This document shows, piece after piece, positions 9,625-19,710 of a DNA stretch of 64,000 nt. Where the stretch lies: assembly GCF_030813055.1 (NCBI RefSeq), contig NZ_JAUSTW010000011.1, positions 43,934 to 107,933 of the forward strand, read 5' to 3'. Below the pieces are notes generated by a model. It did no database searches and had not been told where the DNA came from. It worked only from the letters and a program-made list of their open reading frames with translations. The number at the start of each line of letters is the position of its first letter. Position 1 is the first letter of the stretch. Position numbers and translations under genes: made by a program. The DNA comes from Neobacillus ginsengisoli (GTDB lineage: Bacteria > Bacillota > Bacilli > Bacillales_B > DSM-18226).

Positions 9625-9902
9625 CCGGAATTAACCGTATGAATTTCTTCGAACGGAAGATACAGTTGTTGTAACGATTTAACTCGTTTATCTCGTTCCT
9701 CGAAAGATCTGATTGAGATTACAGAGCTAATTTCACAAAAAGGAGCGCATTTAAAAAGTTTAAAGGAGTCTTGGCTGCGATCCCATTTGGTACCAGTCAT
9801 TTTTTCAAAAAAGATACGTTCGCATCCGAAATCTTCAAGCTGTTTCTTTTGGCGATCTAAATTTTGTTAAATTGTGGAAACGCGCATGTAACCCAATGTC
9901 AT
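9625..9902. pseudogene. Serine resolvase/invertase relic with an internal inversion
   Basis: The minus strand from 9902 reads the N-terminus of a Tn3-type resolvase: MTLGYMRVST, a stop, QNLDRQKKQLEDFGCERIFFEKMTGTKWDR. The plus strand from about 9632 to 9777 reads the next part of the same protein: EDTVVVT, then in another frame LTRLSRSSKDLIEITELISQ and KGAHLKSLKESWL. The two halves meet near 9780 in opposite orientation. Stops and frameshifts show the gene is dead. The catalytic serine of MRVST is retained. Confidence 0.7.
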
Positions 9903-10214
9903 TTCATCCTCACCTTCCTACATTATTGACCAAAAATATCAAATAATTAATATTGTCACAAAATATTTTGTTACATATTTTTGTTACGTAATTTATGAGA
10001 GATTGGTAGACAGAATATTTGTTTTTACACCGCCTAACAGAAACGAACGTTTTTGTTACGGTAATTGCATAGAAAAGGCTACTTTATAAAAAGTAGCGAT
10101 TAATTTTTGATATTAACTGTTTTATGATAATAAAGTTAAAAACTCCAGTCATCGTATTCAACAATCGGGCCATATTGTTGAAAATCAACAGGAACCTATA
10201 GGAAGTGTAGTTAT

Positions 10215-10800
10215 TATATGCCAGAGGCCAGAAGGCTTAAGATCATTTTAACCTCGTTCACGTGGAAAGTATGGCTTTTCATCTGATCAAACTTGAAACC
10301 ATTTTTGGCCTCTTTGATGACGAAATCTCTGGAAGAAAAGGCAACTTATAAATTGGTCACAAAAAATGAATGGATAAAGAACAGTTCGCCCGAGGAGCGT
10401 ACCGATTATATAATCACTTTTCTTGGCTTAGACCATGGTTTTGCCTGATAAATAGTTTCTTCAAAATAGCATTCGGTCTTTGTAACATCTTTAGGCATTG
10501 AGAAGGGATGATATTCTTCTACAATTTGTTGTAACTAGGCATTAGACTTTAGTCGAATCACGTAATAGACCGTTTCTTTTACACACAAATTATATAAATC
10601 TGGGTCAGAAAAACCACTGTCTCCGCGAAAAAATTATGAAGTTTCCGGGAATTTCTCGTTGTAATGTTCAATAATTGGTTGTATTAATTCTATAACACCC
10701 TATGAAGTTTACACGTTTCCAGGATGTAGCTTTGCCTTCAAAAAAGTCGCCTGTTACACCATCAAAATAGCTGGGCCCATTAGTTTAATTACATGATATT
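10215..10800 (-). pseudogene. IS1380-family-like transposase relic
   Basis: Minus-strand translation gives, across several frames and stops, FFRGDSGFSDPDLYNLC, YYVIRLKSNA, SVRSSGELFFIHSFFVTNL and, after a gap, RDFVIKEAKNGFKFDQM. These pieces are in the order expected for a DDE transposase of the IS1380 group (RGDSGF, VTNL, IKEAKNGF). No intact ends were found. With the resolvase scrap it fills most of the gap between pyc and the AraC-type gene. Confidence 0.65.
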
Positions 10801-11068
10801 TCTCAAAATATCTTCGCACTATGAAAGATATTCAAATGAAACTTTGTTATTATGAAGAGTAACTAATATAATGAACATTGAGATTTCATTGTGAGAAAAT
10901 ATTCGTGGGGATCGTGATTATGACTATGCCCCTGTCCCTGTCCTATTTTGCTAGACTTCCTGGCTTTATACGGCTGCTATTGAGCAGCGGATTATTAGTG
11001 GGGGCATATTTTTGACTCTTGTTTTGGAAAATCTGTTTCATTGGGATAAGCTTCAAAACAAGTAAAAA

Positions 11069-11097
11069 GACTAGAGTTAAAGGCTCTAGTCTATTCT
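11069..11097 (+). terminator. Terminator hairpin before the AraC-type gene
   Basis: AGACTAGAG and CTCTAGTCT flank a TTAAAGG loop, followed by a T-rich run. It insulates the regulator from the transposon debris upstream. Confidence 0.6.
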
Positions 11098-11142
11098 TTA
11101 TGTGCATTGCACATTTTTAATCTAGTCCTGAGGAGAATGTTC

Positions 11143-13470
11143 ATGAATCGGCTGATAAAAGAAGATTCTTATCAAATAAGTTTACAAAACATTGAATATT
11201 ATTCACAGCATATCCATTTAGGGATTGAGATTCTTCTTGTTATAAGTGGGGAAATTGAGGTTACGGTCAATCAACAATCTTGCCATTTAGCTGAAAATGA
11301 TCTTCTGCTTATTAACGCCAATGATATACGCTCTATTGAGGGTAATAAGGAGAATGTGGTCTTATCGTTACAAATTCCCATGGATCTAATCGAGCCTTAT
11401 TATCCGAATATTCATGAGTGTCATTTTAACTGCAATTCATCCAAAGAGAATAATGGGCTGTATCTGCTCTTTGATCAAATTCGCCAACTAATGGCAAAAA
11501 TTTTGATTTCATTTTACCAAAAGCAGGATGGCAGTGAAATTGAGATCAACGGACTGATTTATCAGTTAGTTACACTGTTGATTCGAAATTTTAAAGCAAC
11601 ACATCTCGTGAGTAATCAATTCACGGAAATGAAGGATGAAAGAATTAGAGAGATTCTAGCTTTTATCGAAAAAAATTATCGCAAACCGATATCATTGGAG
11701 GAAATCGCCAAACGGCAGTATTTGTCTCTTTACTATTTGTCGCGTTATTTCAAGCAGGAAGTTGGTGTTAGTTTCTCCCAATATGTCAAAAATGTCCGAT
11801 TGAAATCAGCGGTTCATGACCTGCTGTATACCGGCCATAATATTACCCAGATTTCGCTGAATAATGGTTTTCCCAATGTGAAGGCATTTAATAAGGCTTT
11901 TAAAGAAATGTACCAGCAAACGCCTGCTGAATATCGCAGCCTTCATAAAATGGAACCGATGGATGTCGAGGAAGTGAAACATGAAACGGAACAATATACA
12001 TTACTGCAATCGTCCAACTTTTTAATGGAAATCAGCAAATATATTTCAGGAAATGAGAAGAGCACCACGCTGATGGAACCGGCTGCTTCAGTGGTATATC
12101 TGGACCTGCCGCAGGAGCCCATTTTTATCAGGGAAAAAGCCATAAAGTTACTGGTGATTGGGCAGCTGGAATATGCTTTGCATGAAGAAGTGCAGGCAGA
12201 CTTAAAGTTGATCCAAGAGGAACTTGGATTTGAATATATCTATTTTACGAACCTTTTTTCGGGCAGCTTTGCAATGACAACGCCGCTCTATCAAATAGGA
12301 GGGCAATTTTATCAAATGGATGCCTTATTCAGCCGCTTTCAACAATTAGGGTTGGTTCCTTTCATTCGCGTGGAAGTAGAAAAGGAAGTGGCAAGCAGCT
12401 CTGAATATCTTAAGAAGCTGGATGAATTTTTACAGCACAGTCTTAGTTATTTTGGCAGCGGTTTTGTTGGCAAATGGCGGTTTGAATTGGTTTTCCCGGA
12501 ATGGGGTGAAACAGCTATGAGCTTTTATCAAGATTTTTATCAAACCGTGAAAAAGTGGGCTTATGCCGCAAAAGTGGGACTTCATGTGCCGTTTTCTTTA
12601 GGAAAGGCTATACCCGTTCCTGCTGCTGACTTTTTAAACCAAATTTCCGACCGTTGCGAGCTGGTCTGCTTCACCTGCAATCCGAATGAAGAAGTGGATT
12701 TTACCGATATGAATAATCGTACTTTTGAAGGAGTAAAAAATTATGTAAAGAAAGCATGCAGCAGATTAAAGGTAAGTTTATCGTCTGCGGGTTTGGAGGA
12801 GGTTCCGATTTTTCTTACGGATTGGAATACACTTTATGGAAATACGATGGATTTGAGCGGCACTTTTTTCCGTTCGGCCCTTATTTTTAAAGAAATGCTG
12901 GATGCGATGAAAGAAATTTCCGGTTTGGGGTTCTGGATTGATACCCACTCACTGGAAAAAAATAATCTGGATCAAGACCATATTGCCATGAATGGAATTG
13001 CCCTCCTGTATTATTATCAAATTAAACGCCCTGCTTATTTTAATCTTCAACTGATGGCAAAAATGACCTTGCGGATTTTAGCTGAAGGCGAGGATTTTGT
13101 CATGGCAATGGGGGAAAATGGCTACCAATTGGCCATTTATAACCCCTCCTATATCAATCCTTCTTATTCGGTCGAAAGTTTCTTTTTGCATTCCATTACA
13201 AAGGAAAAGAAAGTGGTGATTTCAGGGCTGCCGCCTGGCCGTTACCAAATCCGCAAGCACATCCTTGATCAAAATAACGGCGAATTTTATATTAACTGGA
13301 TAAATTTACAGCATCAGGATATTTACGATCCGGAGATCATTACCTTTATCAAGCAGGGAACCCACCCTGATTTGCAAATTTATGAGGAAAAAGTGGCAGC
13401 GGAGCTTTATTTGCAATCCACCCTGACCTTAAACGCTTTTCATCTCTTTGAAATAAAGCCATTAAGTTAA
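11143..13470 (+). CDS. AraC-family regulator with a glycosidase-like (GH39-type) C-terminal half
   Basis: Using the ATG at 11143 (GAGGAG seven bases upstream) the protein has 775 residues; an earlier TTG at 11107 is less likely. The N-terminal ~150 residues are a cupin-like sensor (HLGIEILLVISGEIEV). Residues ~165-265 form the double-HTH AraC domain (ISLEEIAKRQYLSLYYLSRY, ITQISLNNGFPNVKAFNKAF). The remaining ~480 residues resemble a GH39 beta-xylosidase TIM barrel plus beta domain, an arrangement known in Firmicute regulators such as staphylococcal Rsp. The expected acid/base NEP-type motif is not obvious (ELVFPEWGE is the nearest), so ligand sensing is likelier than catalysis. It lies just upstream of threonine catabolic genes, but control of them is inference. 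Confidence 0.75.
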   Translation: MNRLIKEDSYQISLQNIEYYSQHIHLGIEILLVISGEIEVTVNQQSCHLAENDLLLINANDIRSIEGNKENVVLSLQIPMDLIEPYYPNIHECHFNCNSSKENNGLYLLFDQIRQLMAKILISFYQKQDGSEIEINGLIYQLVTLLIRNFKATHLVSNQFTEMKDERIREILAFIEKNYRKPISLEEIAKRQYLSLYYLSRYFKQEVGVSFSQYVKNVRLKSAVHDLLYTGHNITQISLNNGFPNVKAFNKAFKEMYQQTPAEYRSLHKMEPMDVEEVKHETEQYTLLQSSNFLMEISKYISGNEKSTTLMEPAASVVYLDLPQEPIFIREKAIKLLVIGQLEYALHEEVQADLKLIQEELGFEYIYFTNLFSGSFAMTTPLYQIGGQFYQMDALFSRFQQLGLVPFIRVEVEKEVASSSEYLKKLDEFLQHSLSYFGSGFVGKWRFELVFPEWGETAMSFYQDFYQTVKKWAYAAKVGLHVPFSLGKAIPVPAADFLNQISDRCELVCFTCNPNEEVDFTDMNNRTFEGVKNYVKKACSRLKVSLSSAGLEEVPIFLTDWNTLYGNTMDLSGTFFRSALIFKEMLDAMKEISGLGFWIDTHSLEKNNLDQDHIAMNGIALLYYYQIKRPAYFNLQLMAKMTLRILAEGEDFVMAMGENGYQLAIYNPSYINPSYSVESFFLHSITKEKKVVISGLPPGRYQIRKHILDQNNGEFYINWINLQHQDIYDPEIITFIKQGTHPDLQIYEEKVAAELYLQSTLTLNAFHLFEIKPLS

Positions 13471-13526
13471 AACTTAATGGTCCTTTTTTGCGGTTAAATG
13501 TGACGAAAATGTGAAGGAGGGCAAAT

Positions 13527-13580
13527 ATGGGAGGTACATACAACAAAAATGGGAATGCAAATCAACAAAGTTCGATTTAA
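13527..13580 (+). CDS. Possible 17-residue micro-ORF upstream of kbl
   Basis: A textbook ribosome site (AAGGAGG, seven bases before ATG) opens a 17-codon frame rich in Asn, Gln, Gly and Ser, ending at TAA 13578-13580. It lies in the 200-base gap between the AraC-type gene and kbl. There is no run of Thr, Gly or Ser codons, so classical attenuation is not indicated. It may be a translated leader or a chance ORF with a good ribosome site. Confidence 0.35.
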   Translation: MGGTYNKNGNANQQSSI

Positions 13581-13674
13581 ACTAAAGATATGGAAACGTT
13601 TTCATAGCAGATTTTCTTAATGGGAAACGGATAAGAAATTTTTACTGAAAAGTTTATTGATGGAGGTTTGTACG

Positions 13675-14871
13675 ATGTCAAGAAAAGTTTTAGAAGATAT
13701 ATTAACTCCCCAGCTGCAAGAGCTGCGTGAGAAAGGGCTATATAACGTCATTGATACAGTAGAAGGCCCCAATGGCCCAATCGTGACAATCAATGGCAAA
13801 GATGTCATCAATATGTCATCCAACAATTACCTTGGGTTAGCAAACAATGAAAAATTAATCCAAAAGGCGAACGAAGCGACGAAACAGTACGGTGTGGGTG
13901 CCGGTGCCGTTCGGACAATTAACGGAACTATGACCATCCATAATGAATTGGAAAAAAGGATTGCCGAATTCAAGCATACGGAAGCGGCAATTGCTTTCCA
14001 ATCAGGATTTAATTGCAATATGGGCGCAATCTCGGCGGTCATGACGAAGAAGGATGCGATTATTTCCGACGAATTGAACCATGCATCGATTATTGATGGC
14101 TGCCGTTTGTCCGGAGCAAAAATCATCCGGGTCAAACACCAGGACATGGATGACCTAAGGAGGGCTGCAAAAGAAGCGGTCGAAAGCGGTGCCTATGAAA
14201 AAATTATGTATATCACCGATGGCGTTTTTTCAATGGATGGGGATGTGGCGAAGCTTCCTGAAATCGTGGAAATTGCCGAGGAATATGGCTTGCTTACATA
14301 TGTTGATGACGCACATGGTTCAGGCGTCATGGGCAATGGCGCCGGCACGGTTAAACATTTTGGCCTTTCCGATCAAATTGATTTTCAAATCGGAACGCTT
14401 TCCAAGGCCATTGGTGTCGTGGGCGGCTATGTGGCCGGTACCCAGCAATTGATTGATTGGTTAAAAGTGCGTGCCCGTCCATTCCTATTTTCAACATCGC
14501 TGACGCCAGGAGCTGCCGCTGCCTGCATTGAAGCCATCAACATCATGACGGAATCAACGGAGAGAGTCGATCAGTTATGGGAAAATGGCCGCTATTTAAA
14601 AGAAGGCTTGATAAACTTAGGGTTTGATATTGGCCACTCGGAAACACCGATTACACCATGTATCATCGGCGAAGAAACATTAACGCAGCAATTATCCCGC
14701 CGCCTAATGGAAGAGGGGGTTTACGCCAAAGCCATCACCTACCCAACGGTGCCAAAGGGAACAGGCAGAGTGCGCAATATGCCGACAGCGGCCCATACAA
14801 AAGAAATGCTAGACCAAGTGCTTGCTGTATATGAAAAGGTTGGAAAAGAACTGGGTGTCATCCAAGTTTAA
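13675..14871 (+). CDS. kbl: Glycine C-acetyltransferase (2-amino-3-ketobutyrate CoA ligase)
   Basis: A 398-residue PLP enzyme of the alpha-oxoamine synthase family. It cleaves 2-amino-3-ketobutyrate with CoA to glycine and acetyl-CoA, the second step of threonine breakdown. Landmarks: [34 protein letters not shown] (aspartate contacting PLP) and the PLP lysine in [14 protein letters not shown]. The start at 13675 follows TGGAGGTTTG and matches family N-termini; an in-frame ATG 18 bases earlier is rejected. The gene for the preceding step follows 100 bases downstream, supporting kbl over 8-amino-7-oxononanoate synthase. Confidence 0.92.
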   Translation: MSRKVLEDILTPQLQELREKGLYNVIDTVEGPNGPIVTINGKDVINMSSNNYLGLANNEKLIQKANEATKQYGVGAGAVRTINGTMTIHNELEKRIAEFKHTEAAIAFQSGFNCNMGAISAVMTKKDAIISDELNHASIIDGCRLSGAKIIRVKHQDMDDLRRAAKEAVESGAYEKIMYITDGVFSMDGDVAKLPEIVEIAEEYGLLTYVDDAHGSGVMGNGAGTVKHFGLSDQIDFQIGTLSKAIGVVGGYVAGTQQLIDWLKVRARPFLFSTSLTPGAAAACIEAINIMTESTERVDQLWENGRYLKEGLINLGFDIGHSETPITPCIIGEETLTQQLSRRLMEEGVYAKAITYPTVPKGTGRVRNMPTAAHTKEMLDQVLAVYEKVGKELGVIQV

Positions 14872-14973
14872 AAGATAGACAGGGGAGGGCCCCGTTTTCA
14901 GAATGGGTCCTTCCCTGTTACAACTTGATACCATGTTCATTTTTTGAGGAAAATACTCAGGAGGTTGTTTACG

Positions 14974-15951
14974 ATGAAAAAAATTCTTGTGACCGGAAGC
15001 TTAGGCCAAATCGGTTCAGAGTTAACGATGAGACTGCGGGAACTTTACGGAGAGGAAAATGTCCTTGCCACTGATATCCGCCATGTTGACGGCAACCCAG
15101 TCGTGGAAAATGGTTTATTTGATACATTGGATGTGCTGGATGGGGATAGAATGCAGAAACTGGTCAATGACCATCACATTGATACGATTATCCATTTGGC
15201 AGCGCTGCTATCGGCAACAGCCGAGAAAAAACCGCTGCTAGCCTGGAATTTAAATATGGGCGGATTGGTGAATGCGCTCGAGGTGGCGCGAAATTCCGAT
15301 TGCCAGTTCTTTACACCAAGCTCGATTGGCGCCTTTGGTCCGTCCACGCCAAAAGACAATACCCCCCAGGATACAATCCAACGGCCGAACACGATGTACG
15401 GTGTCACCAAAGTAAGCGCCGAATTGCTATGTGACTATTATTTTGCAAAATTTGGCGTCGATACCCGCGGCGTCCGCTTCCCCGGATTGATTTCCTACAA
15501 AACACTTCCGGGTGGAGGAACGACAGACTATGCGGTTGATATCTACTATGAAGCGTTAAAGAACAAAAAATACACGTCCTATATTGCGAAAGGCACTTAC
15601 ATGGATATGATGTATATGCCGGATGCGATTGATTCGATTATTAAATTAATGGAAGCGGATTCACCAAGATTAAAACATCGAAATGCCTTTAATATTACAG
15701 CCATGAGTTTTGAACCTGAAGAAATTGCCGCTTCCATCAGAAAATTTATACCGGAGTTTACGATGAATTATCAGGTAGATCCAGTCCGGCAGCAGATTGC
15801 CGACTCTTGGCCAAACAGCATTGATGCGGCCGCTGCCAAAGAGGAATGGGATTTTAACCCGCGGTACGATTTAGACCGTATGACAAAATCCATGCTCGAA
15901 AACTTAGCGAAAAAATTGGGCATTCCATTTGGGGAACCTGTATTGGTTTAA
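14974..15951 (+). CDS. tdh: L-threonine 3-dehydrogenase, epimerase-like SDR type
   Basis: A 325-residue extended short-chain dehydrogenase. The Rossmann glycine motif is [10 protein letters not shown] (residues 7-16), the catalytic residues are S116/S117 and Y142-xxx-K146 (MYGVTK), and an RFPGLISY segment is present. This subfamily oxidises L-threonine to 2-amino-3-ketobutyrate with NAD+ and is unrelated to the zinc-dependent E. coli Tdh. The kbl partner directly upstream makes this assignment strong over UDP-sugar epimerase. The AGGAGG ribosome site places the start at 14974. Confidence 0.9.
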   Translation: MKKILVTGSLGQIGSELTMRLRELYGEENVLATDIRHVDGNPVVENGLFDTLDVLDGDRMQKLVNDHHIDTIIHLAALLSATAEKKPLLAWNLNMGGLVNALEVARNSDCQFFTPSSIGAFGPSTPKDNTPQDTIQRPNTMYGVTKVSAELLCDYYFAKFGVDTRGVRFPGLISYKTLPGGGTTDYAVDIYYEALKNKKYTSYIAKGTYMDMMYMPDAIDSIIKLMEADSPRLKHRNAFNITAMSFEPEEIAASIRKFIPEFTMNYQVDPVRQQIADSWPNSIDAAAAKEEWDFNPRYDLDRMTKSMLENLAKKLGIPFGEPVLV

Positions 15952-16015
15952 AAGAAAGAATAACATCAAGAAGAAAGAGTTTAAAAAAATCCAATTAGGG
16001 AAAGTAGGGCAGTTT

Positions 16016-17419
16016 ATGTCAAAAAACCAGGAATTAAAGCGGGGGCTTAAATCGCGTCATATCCAAATGATTGCTTTGGGTGGGACCATCGGGGTTGGGT
16101 TATTTATGGGATCGGCCAGTACGATTAAATGGACGGGCCCATCGGTTATGATTGCCTATGCAGTTGCAGGTCTCTTCTTATTTTTCATTATGCGCTCGAT
16201 GGGGGAAATGCTTTATTTGGAACCAACCACCGGTTCATTTGCTGACCTCGGCAATAAATATATCCATCCTTTGGCCGGTTATTTGACAGCTTGGAGCTAT
16301 TGGTTCCAATGGATCATTGTCGGCATGTCGGAAATCATCGCGGTTGGTTCGTATATGAATTATTGGTTCCCACATCTGCCAACATGGGTCCCTGGGGTGG
16401 TCGCGATGGTGATCCTTGGCGTTGCCAACATGATTTCGGTTAAAAACTTTGGTGAATTTGAATTCTGGTTTTCATTAATTAAAGTTTTAACGATTGTCGT
16501 CTTAATTATTGCTGGTATTGGCATTATTCTCTTTGGCTTCGGGAATGGCGGCCATGCAATTGGATTTTCGAACATTTGGAAAAATGGCGGCTTTTTCACC
16601 GGTGGCTTTAAAGGATTCTTCTTTGCCCTTTCCATCGTAATCGGCGCTTATCAAGGAGTGGAACTGATTGGGATTACGGCCGGTGAGGCAGAAAATCCAC
16701 AAAAAACGATCACACATGCTGTGAAAACAACCGTTTGGCGTATTTTAATTTTCTATATAGGTGCGATCTTTGTCATTGTAACCGTTTACCCTTGGAACCA
16801 GCTCAATCAAATTGGCAGCCCATTCGTTTCGGTTTTTGCCAAAATTGGAATTACGGCTGCAGCCGGCATTATCAACTTTGTCGTTATCACGGCAGCAATG
16901 AGCGGCTGTAACAGCGGCATCTTTAGCGCCACACGGATGCTTTACACATTGGCGAAAAATGGACAGGCACCAAAGATTTTTGCCAAATTATCGGAAAATA
17001 AAGTTCCTGTCTATTCAACCTTAACGGTTTTAGTCGGCTTGGTCATTGGGGTTGTGTTGAGCTATGTTGCACCGCCATCCATCTTCGTGTATGTTTACAG
17101 TGCGAGTATACTTCCAGGAATGATTCCATGGTTTGTATTGCTCATCAGTGAAATCAGATTTAGAAAAGTAAATGCTGGTGCAATGGAAAAACATCCATTT
17201 AAAATGCCTTTTGCACCGTACAGCAACTATGCTACCATTGTATTTTTACTGGTCGTCCTTGTCGGTATGTTTATCAATCCAAGCACGCGCATCCCGTTAA
17301 TCGTGGGAATTGCATTCCTTGCCATCATGACAGCCATTTTCTATCTGTTAAAAATGGAAAAACGCGTACCGTTAGACGAGGCCGAAAACGAAAAAGGCAC
17401 AAAACCACAAGCAGTATAA
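16016..17419 (+). CDS. APC-family amino acid permease
   Basis: A 467-residue, twelve-helix transporter. The N-terminus carries the amino-acid-transporter signature RGLKSRHIQMIALGGTIGVG, and helix 8-10 sequences (AMSGCNSGIFSATRMLY) are also typical. It belongs to the AAT branch that takes up amino acids with protons. The start at 16016 fits family N-termini; an upstream in-frame ATG overlapping tdh is unlikely. It sits between tdh and serine dehydratase, which suggests threonine and/or serine as substrate, an inference from context only. Confidence 0.88.
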   Translation: MSKNQELKRGLKSRHIQMIALGGTIGVGLFMGSASTIKWTGPSVMIAYAVAGLFLFFIMRSMGEMLYLEPTTGSFADLGNKYIHPLAGYLTAWSYWFQWIIVGMSEIIAVGSYMNYWFPHLPTWVPGVVAMVILGVANMISVKNFGEFEFWFSLIKVLTIVVLIIAGIGIILFGFGNGGHAIGFSNIWKNGGFFTGGFKGFFFALSIVIGAYQGVELIGITAGEAENPQKTITHAVKTTVWRILIFYIGAIFVIVTVYPWNQLNQIGSPFVSVFAKIGITAAAGIINFVVITAAMSGCNSGIFSATRMLYTLAKNGQAPKIFAKLSENKVPVYSTLTVLVGLVIGVVLSYVAPPSIFVYVYSASILPGMIPWFVLLISEIRFRKVNAGAMEKHPFKMPFAPYSNYATIVFLLVVLVGMFINPSTRIPLIVGIAFLAIMTAIFYLLKMEKRVPLDEAENEKGTKPQAV

Positions 17420-17447
17420 TATAAAGAAAACAAAGGATGAAAGGGGG

Positions 17448-17485
17448 GACGGTTCTAATGCTTCATGCATGGGGACCGTCTTCTT
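17448..17485 (+). terminator. Hairpin between permease and serine dehydratase
   Basis: GACGGTTC and GGACCGTC enclose an inner ATGC/GCAT pairing and are followed by TTCTTT. It could partly terminate the tdh-permease transcript or stabilise its 3' end. It ends 21 bases before the next start. Confidence 0.5.
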
Positions 17486-17500
17486 TGAGGGAGTGATATT

Positions 17501-19063
17501 ATGTCTTTCACGAGTTTAAGAGAAGTAATTGAACTGGCCGAGCAGCAAAACATAACGATTGCGGAATTAATGATCCAAACTGAAATACAGCAAAAGAGCA
17601 TTCCACGGGAAGCGATTATCGAAAAAATGGCCGAGCAATTTACGGTAATGGAAGATGCTGTCCTCAGAGGGACGACAAGTGCTGTCATGTCCCGTACCGG
17701 CTTGACCGGCGGCGATGGGTACCGCCTTCACCAATATGCCGAAAATGGAAAATCCTTTATCAATCCCGTGACATTAAATGCCGCAGCCAATGCGCTGGCC
17801 GTATCAGAGGTCAATGCGGCAATGGGGCGGATTGTGGCGACACCGACTGCAGGCTCAGCGGGAATCTTGCCGGCAGTACTCGTTCACGCTCTGGACAGCG
17901 GAAAATTCCCACGGGAGCGGATCGTACTGTCGATGTTCACTGCCTCTGCCCTTGGCTTGGTGATTGCCAATAAAGCTTCCATATCAGGGGCTGCCGGCGG
18001 ATGCCAGGCGGAAATCGGCTCAGCAACCGCGATGGCAGCCGGCACTTTAGTTGAGCTTGCCGGCGGAACGCCAAAGCAGGTTGGAAATGCCGTCGGAATT
18101 GCGTTAAAAAACTCACTGGGCCTGGTTTGTGATCCGGTTGCCGGACTGGTGGAAATTCCGTGCATCCTGCGGAACGGATTGCACGCGATTACCGCCCAGG
18201 CTGCGGCAGATATGGCGTTAGCGGGGGTAGTCAGCATCATCCCACCGGATGAAGTGATCCATGTGATGCATGAAGTCGGGCAGCAAATGCCGGAGTCGTT
18301 GCGGGAAACAGGGATTGGCGGACTTGCCGGGACCCCGACAGGAAAAAAATTAAAAGAGCAGGTTTTCGGGGAAAAAAGCAGTGGATGTGGACCGGCCAAA
18401 TACCAAAGCGCCTATGAGATTATCGGGCCTGTCATGGTTGGGCCATCCAGCTCTCATACCGCCGGGGCTGTCCGCATCGGCAATATTGCACGCCAGTTGT
18501 TAAACGAACAACCATTATATGTGAGGTTTTCGTTAATGGGCTCCTTCGCCGAAACCTATCAAGGCCATGGGACAGACCTGGCACTAATAGCCGGTGTGAT
18601 GGGGCTGTCAACCATGGATGGAGGCATTCCAAAGGCAAAATCCATTGCTGAGGAAAATGGCTTACAATACGTGTTCACGAAACGGGTGCTTGGAAGCTAT
18701 CATCCGAATACGGTGCTTGTAGAATTATCTGGGGCAACGCGGACTGTAAAGGTACTGGCCAGTTCCTTAGGCGGCGGCAAAGTAGAGGTTCAGGAATTGG
18801 ATGATTATCCGTTAAAGTTTTCCGGTGAACGGCCGACACTTGTAATTCACCATACCGACCGAAAAGGGGTCATTTCCGAGCTATCAGACATTCTTTATCA
18901 AAAAGGGCTTAATATTGCCCGTATGGCGAATGAACGTTCAAAAATCAATGGTCCAGCGATTACAATTTGCGAAATCGACAATCAGAATGGGGAAGATCTT
19001 TTAACCATATTAAAAAACGAAATTCCAATCATTGATGAAATTTTAATAATCCAAACTAAATAA
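17501..19063 (+). CDS. Single-chain L-serine dehydratase (alpha-beta fusion with ACT domain)
   Basis: A 520-residue iron-sulfur L-serine ammonia-lyase (serine to pyruvate and ammonia). Residues ~1-292 match the alpha subunit (SdaAA), with the three cluster cysteines C168 (GAAGGCQAE), C210 (GLVCDPVAG) and C221 (EIPCILRN). Residues ~298-435 match the beta subunit (SdaAB; GPSSSHTAG at 314-322), and ~448-520 form an ACT domain that probably senses serine. In B. subtilis the subunits are separate, and in E. coli SdaA the order is beta then alpha; here alpha precedes beta. The ribosome site is GAGGGAG. Context: threonine to glycine, then serine to pyruvate. Confidence 0.9.
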   Translation: MSFTSLREVIELAEQQNITIAELMIQTEIQQKSIPREAIIEKMAEQFTVMEDAVLRGTTSAVMSRTGLTGGDGYRLHQYAENGKSFINPVTLNAAANALAVSEVNAAMGRIVATPTAGSAGILPAVLVHALDSGKFPRERIVLSMFTASALGLVIANKASISGAAGGCQAEIGSATAMAAGTLVELAGGTPKQVGNAVGIALKNSLGLVCDPVAGLVEIPCILRNGLHAITAQAAADMALAGVVSIIPPDEVIHVMHEVGQQMPESLRETGIGGLAGTPTGKKLKEQVFGEKSSGCGPAKYQSAYEIIGPVMVGPSSSHTAGAVRIGNIARQLLNEQPLYVRFSLMGSFAETYQGHGTDLALIAGVMGLSTMDGGIPKAKSIAEENGLQYVFTKRVLGSYHPNTVLVELSGATRTVKVLASSLGGGKVEVQELDDYPLKFSGERPTLVIHHTDRKGVISELSDILYQKGLNIARMANERSKINGPAITICEIDNQNGEDLLTILKNEIPIIDEILIIQTK

Positions 19064-19082
19064 TGATTTCGTGTATGGCGGT

Positions 19083-19136
19083 TCTGACTCTCGGCGCGAT
19101 AAAGCATGATACCGCTGGGGGTCAGACTCCAATTTT
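19083..19136 (+). terminator. Probable terminator after serine dehydratase
   Basis: An imperfect stem (TCTGACTCTCGGCG with CGCTGGGGGTCAGA) is followed by a T-rich run, about 20 bases after the stop. Confidence 0.5.
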
Positions 19137-19330
19137 TATATGGTTATTAACTGAAATAAAAATGGTATATGGGGAAAAGCAAATGTCATTTTCGTTTTTC
19201 TAATTTGCAATCGTATTTATGAAAAACTTTCTAAAATTGGTGGATTCTTATTTGATTTATTGCCGATTCCGGCGCCCAGATCTTTACGGAGGTTTTGGTT
19301 TGTAACGAAAAAATGCTTAGTGGTTTAAAG

Positions 19331-19369
19331 GTCAATGAAACGTATATCAAAGTAAAAGGTCAGTGGATG
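19331..19369 (+). mobile_element. IS6-family transposase scrap
   Basis: Thirteen codons read VNETYIKVKGQWM, the conserved DDE segment of IS6-family transposases (..DETYIKVKG.W.YLYRA), then a stop. Flanking bases give no continuous homologous frame that I can see. Confidence 0.6.
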
Positions 19370-19576
19370 TAATTTTATCGAATCATTTTTCCATGTTGTA
19401 ATTTCTAAAAGGATTTTGGTGTCCTTTCTTTCAGATAACAGCCGTTCCATCTCTTCTATTTGCGTTTCATCCAGATGTGGTCTAGGAGTCCCCACCAATC
19501 AATTCTTACGACTTTAGAGTAAAGGACAATTAAGTGAAAAAGATGGAGGGATAAGTGCAGCAAGGTCATAATAAAG

Positions 19577-19710
19577 TGACCCCGAAAAGTTAGACAGGAT
19601 ATTTTATTAGGCAACTTTTAGGGCTTGAGTTCGGTATTGCACCGGACTCAAGCCTTTTACTTTTTCTTTTTGTTCGTAATCGTGTCCGTGGTTGTATAGT
19701 GCTATACATT
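19577..19710 (-). mobile_element. IS3-family element 3' remnant
   Basis: The minus strand ends with KVKGLSPVQYRTQALKVA and a stop, the usual C-terminus of IS3/IS150-type transposase. Just beyond lies TGACCCCGAAAAGTTAGACA, which looks like the element terminus. Only about 40 codons remain, and the upstream frame is degraded. Confidence 0.7.
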
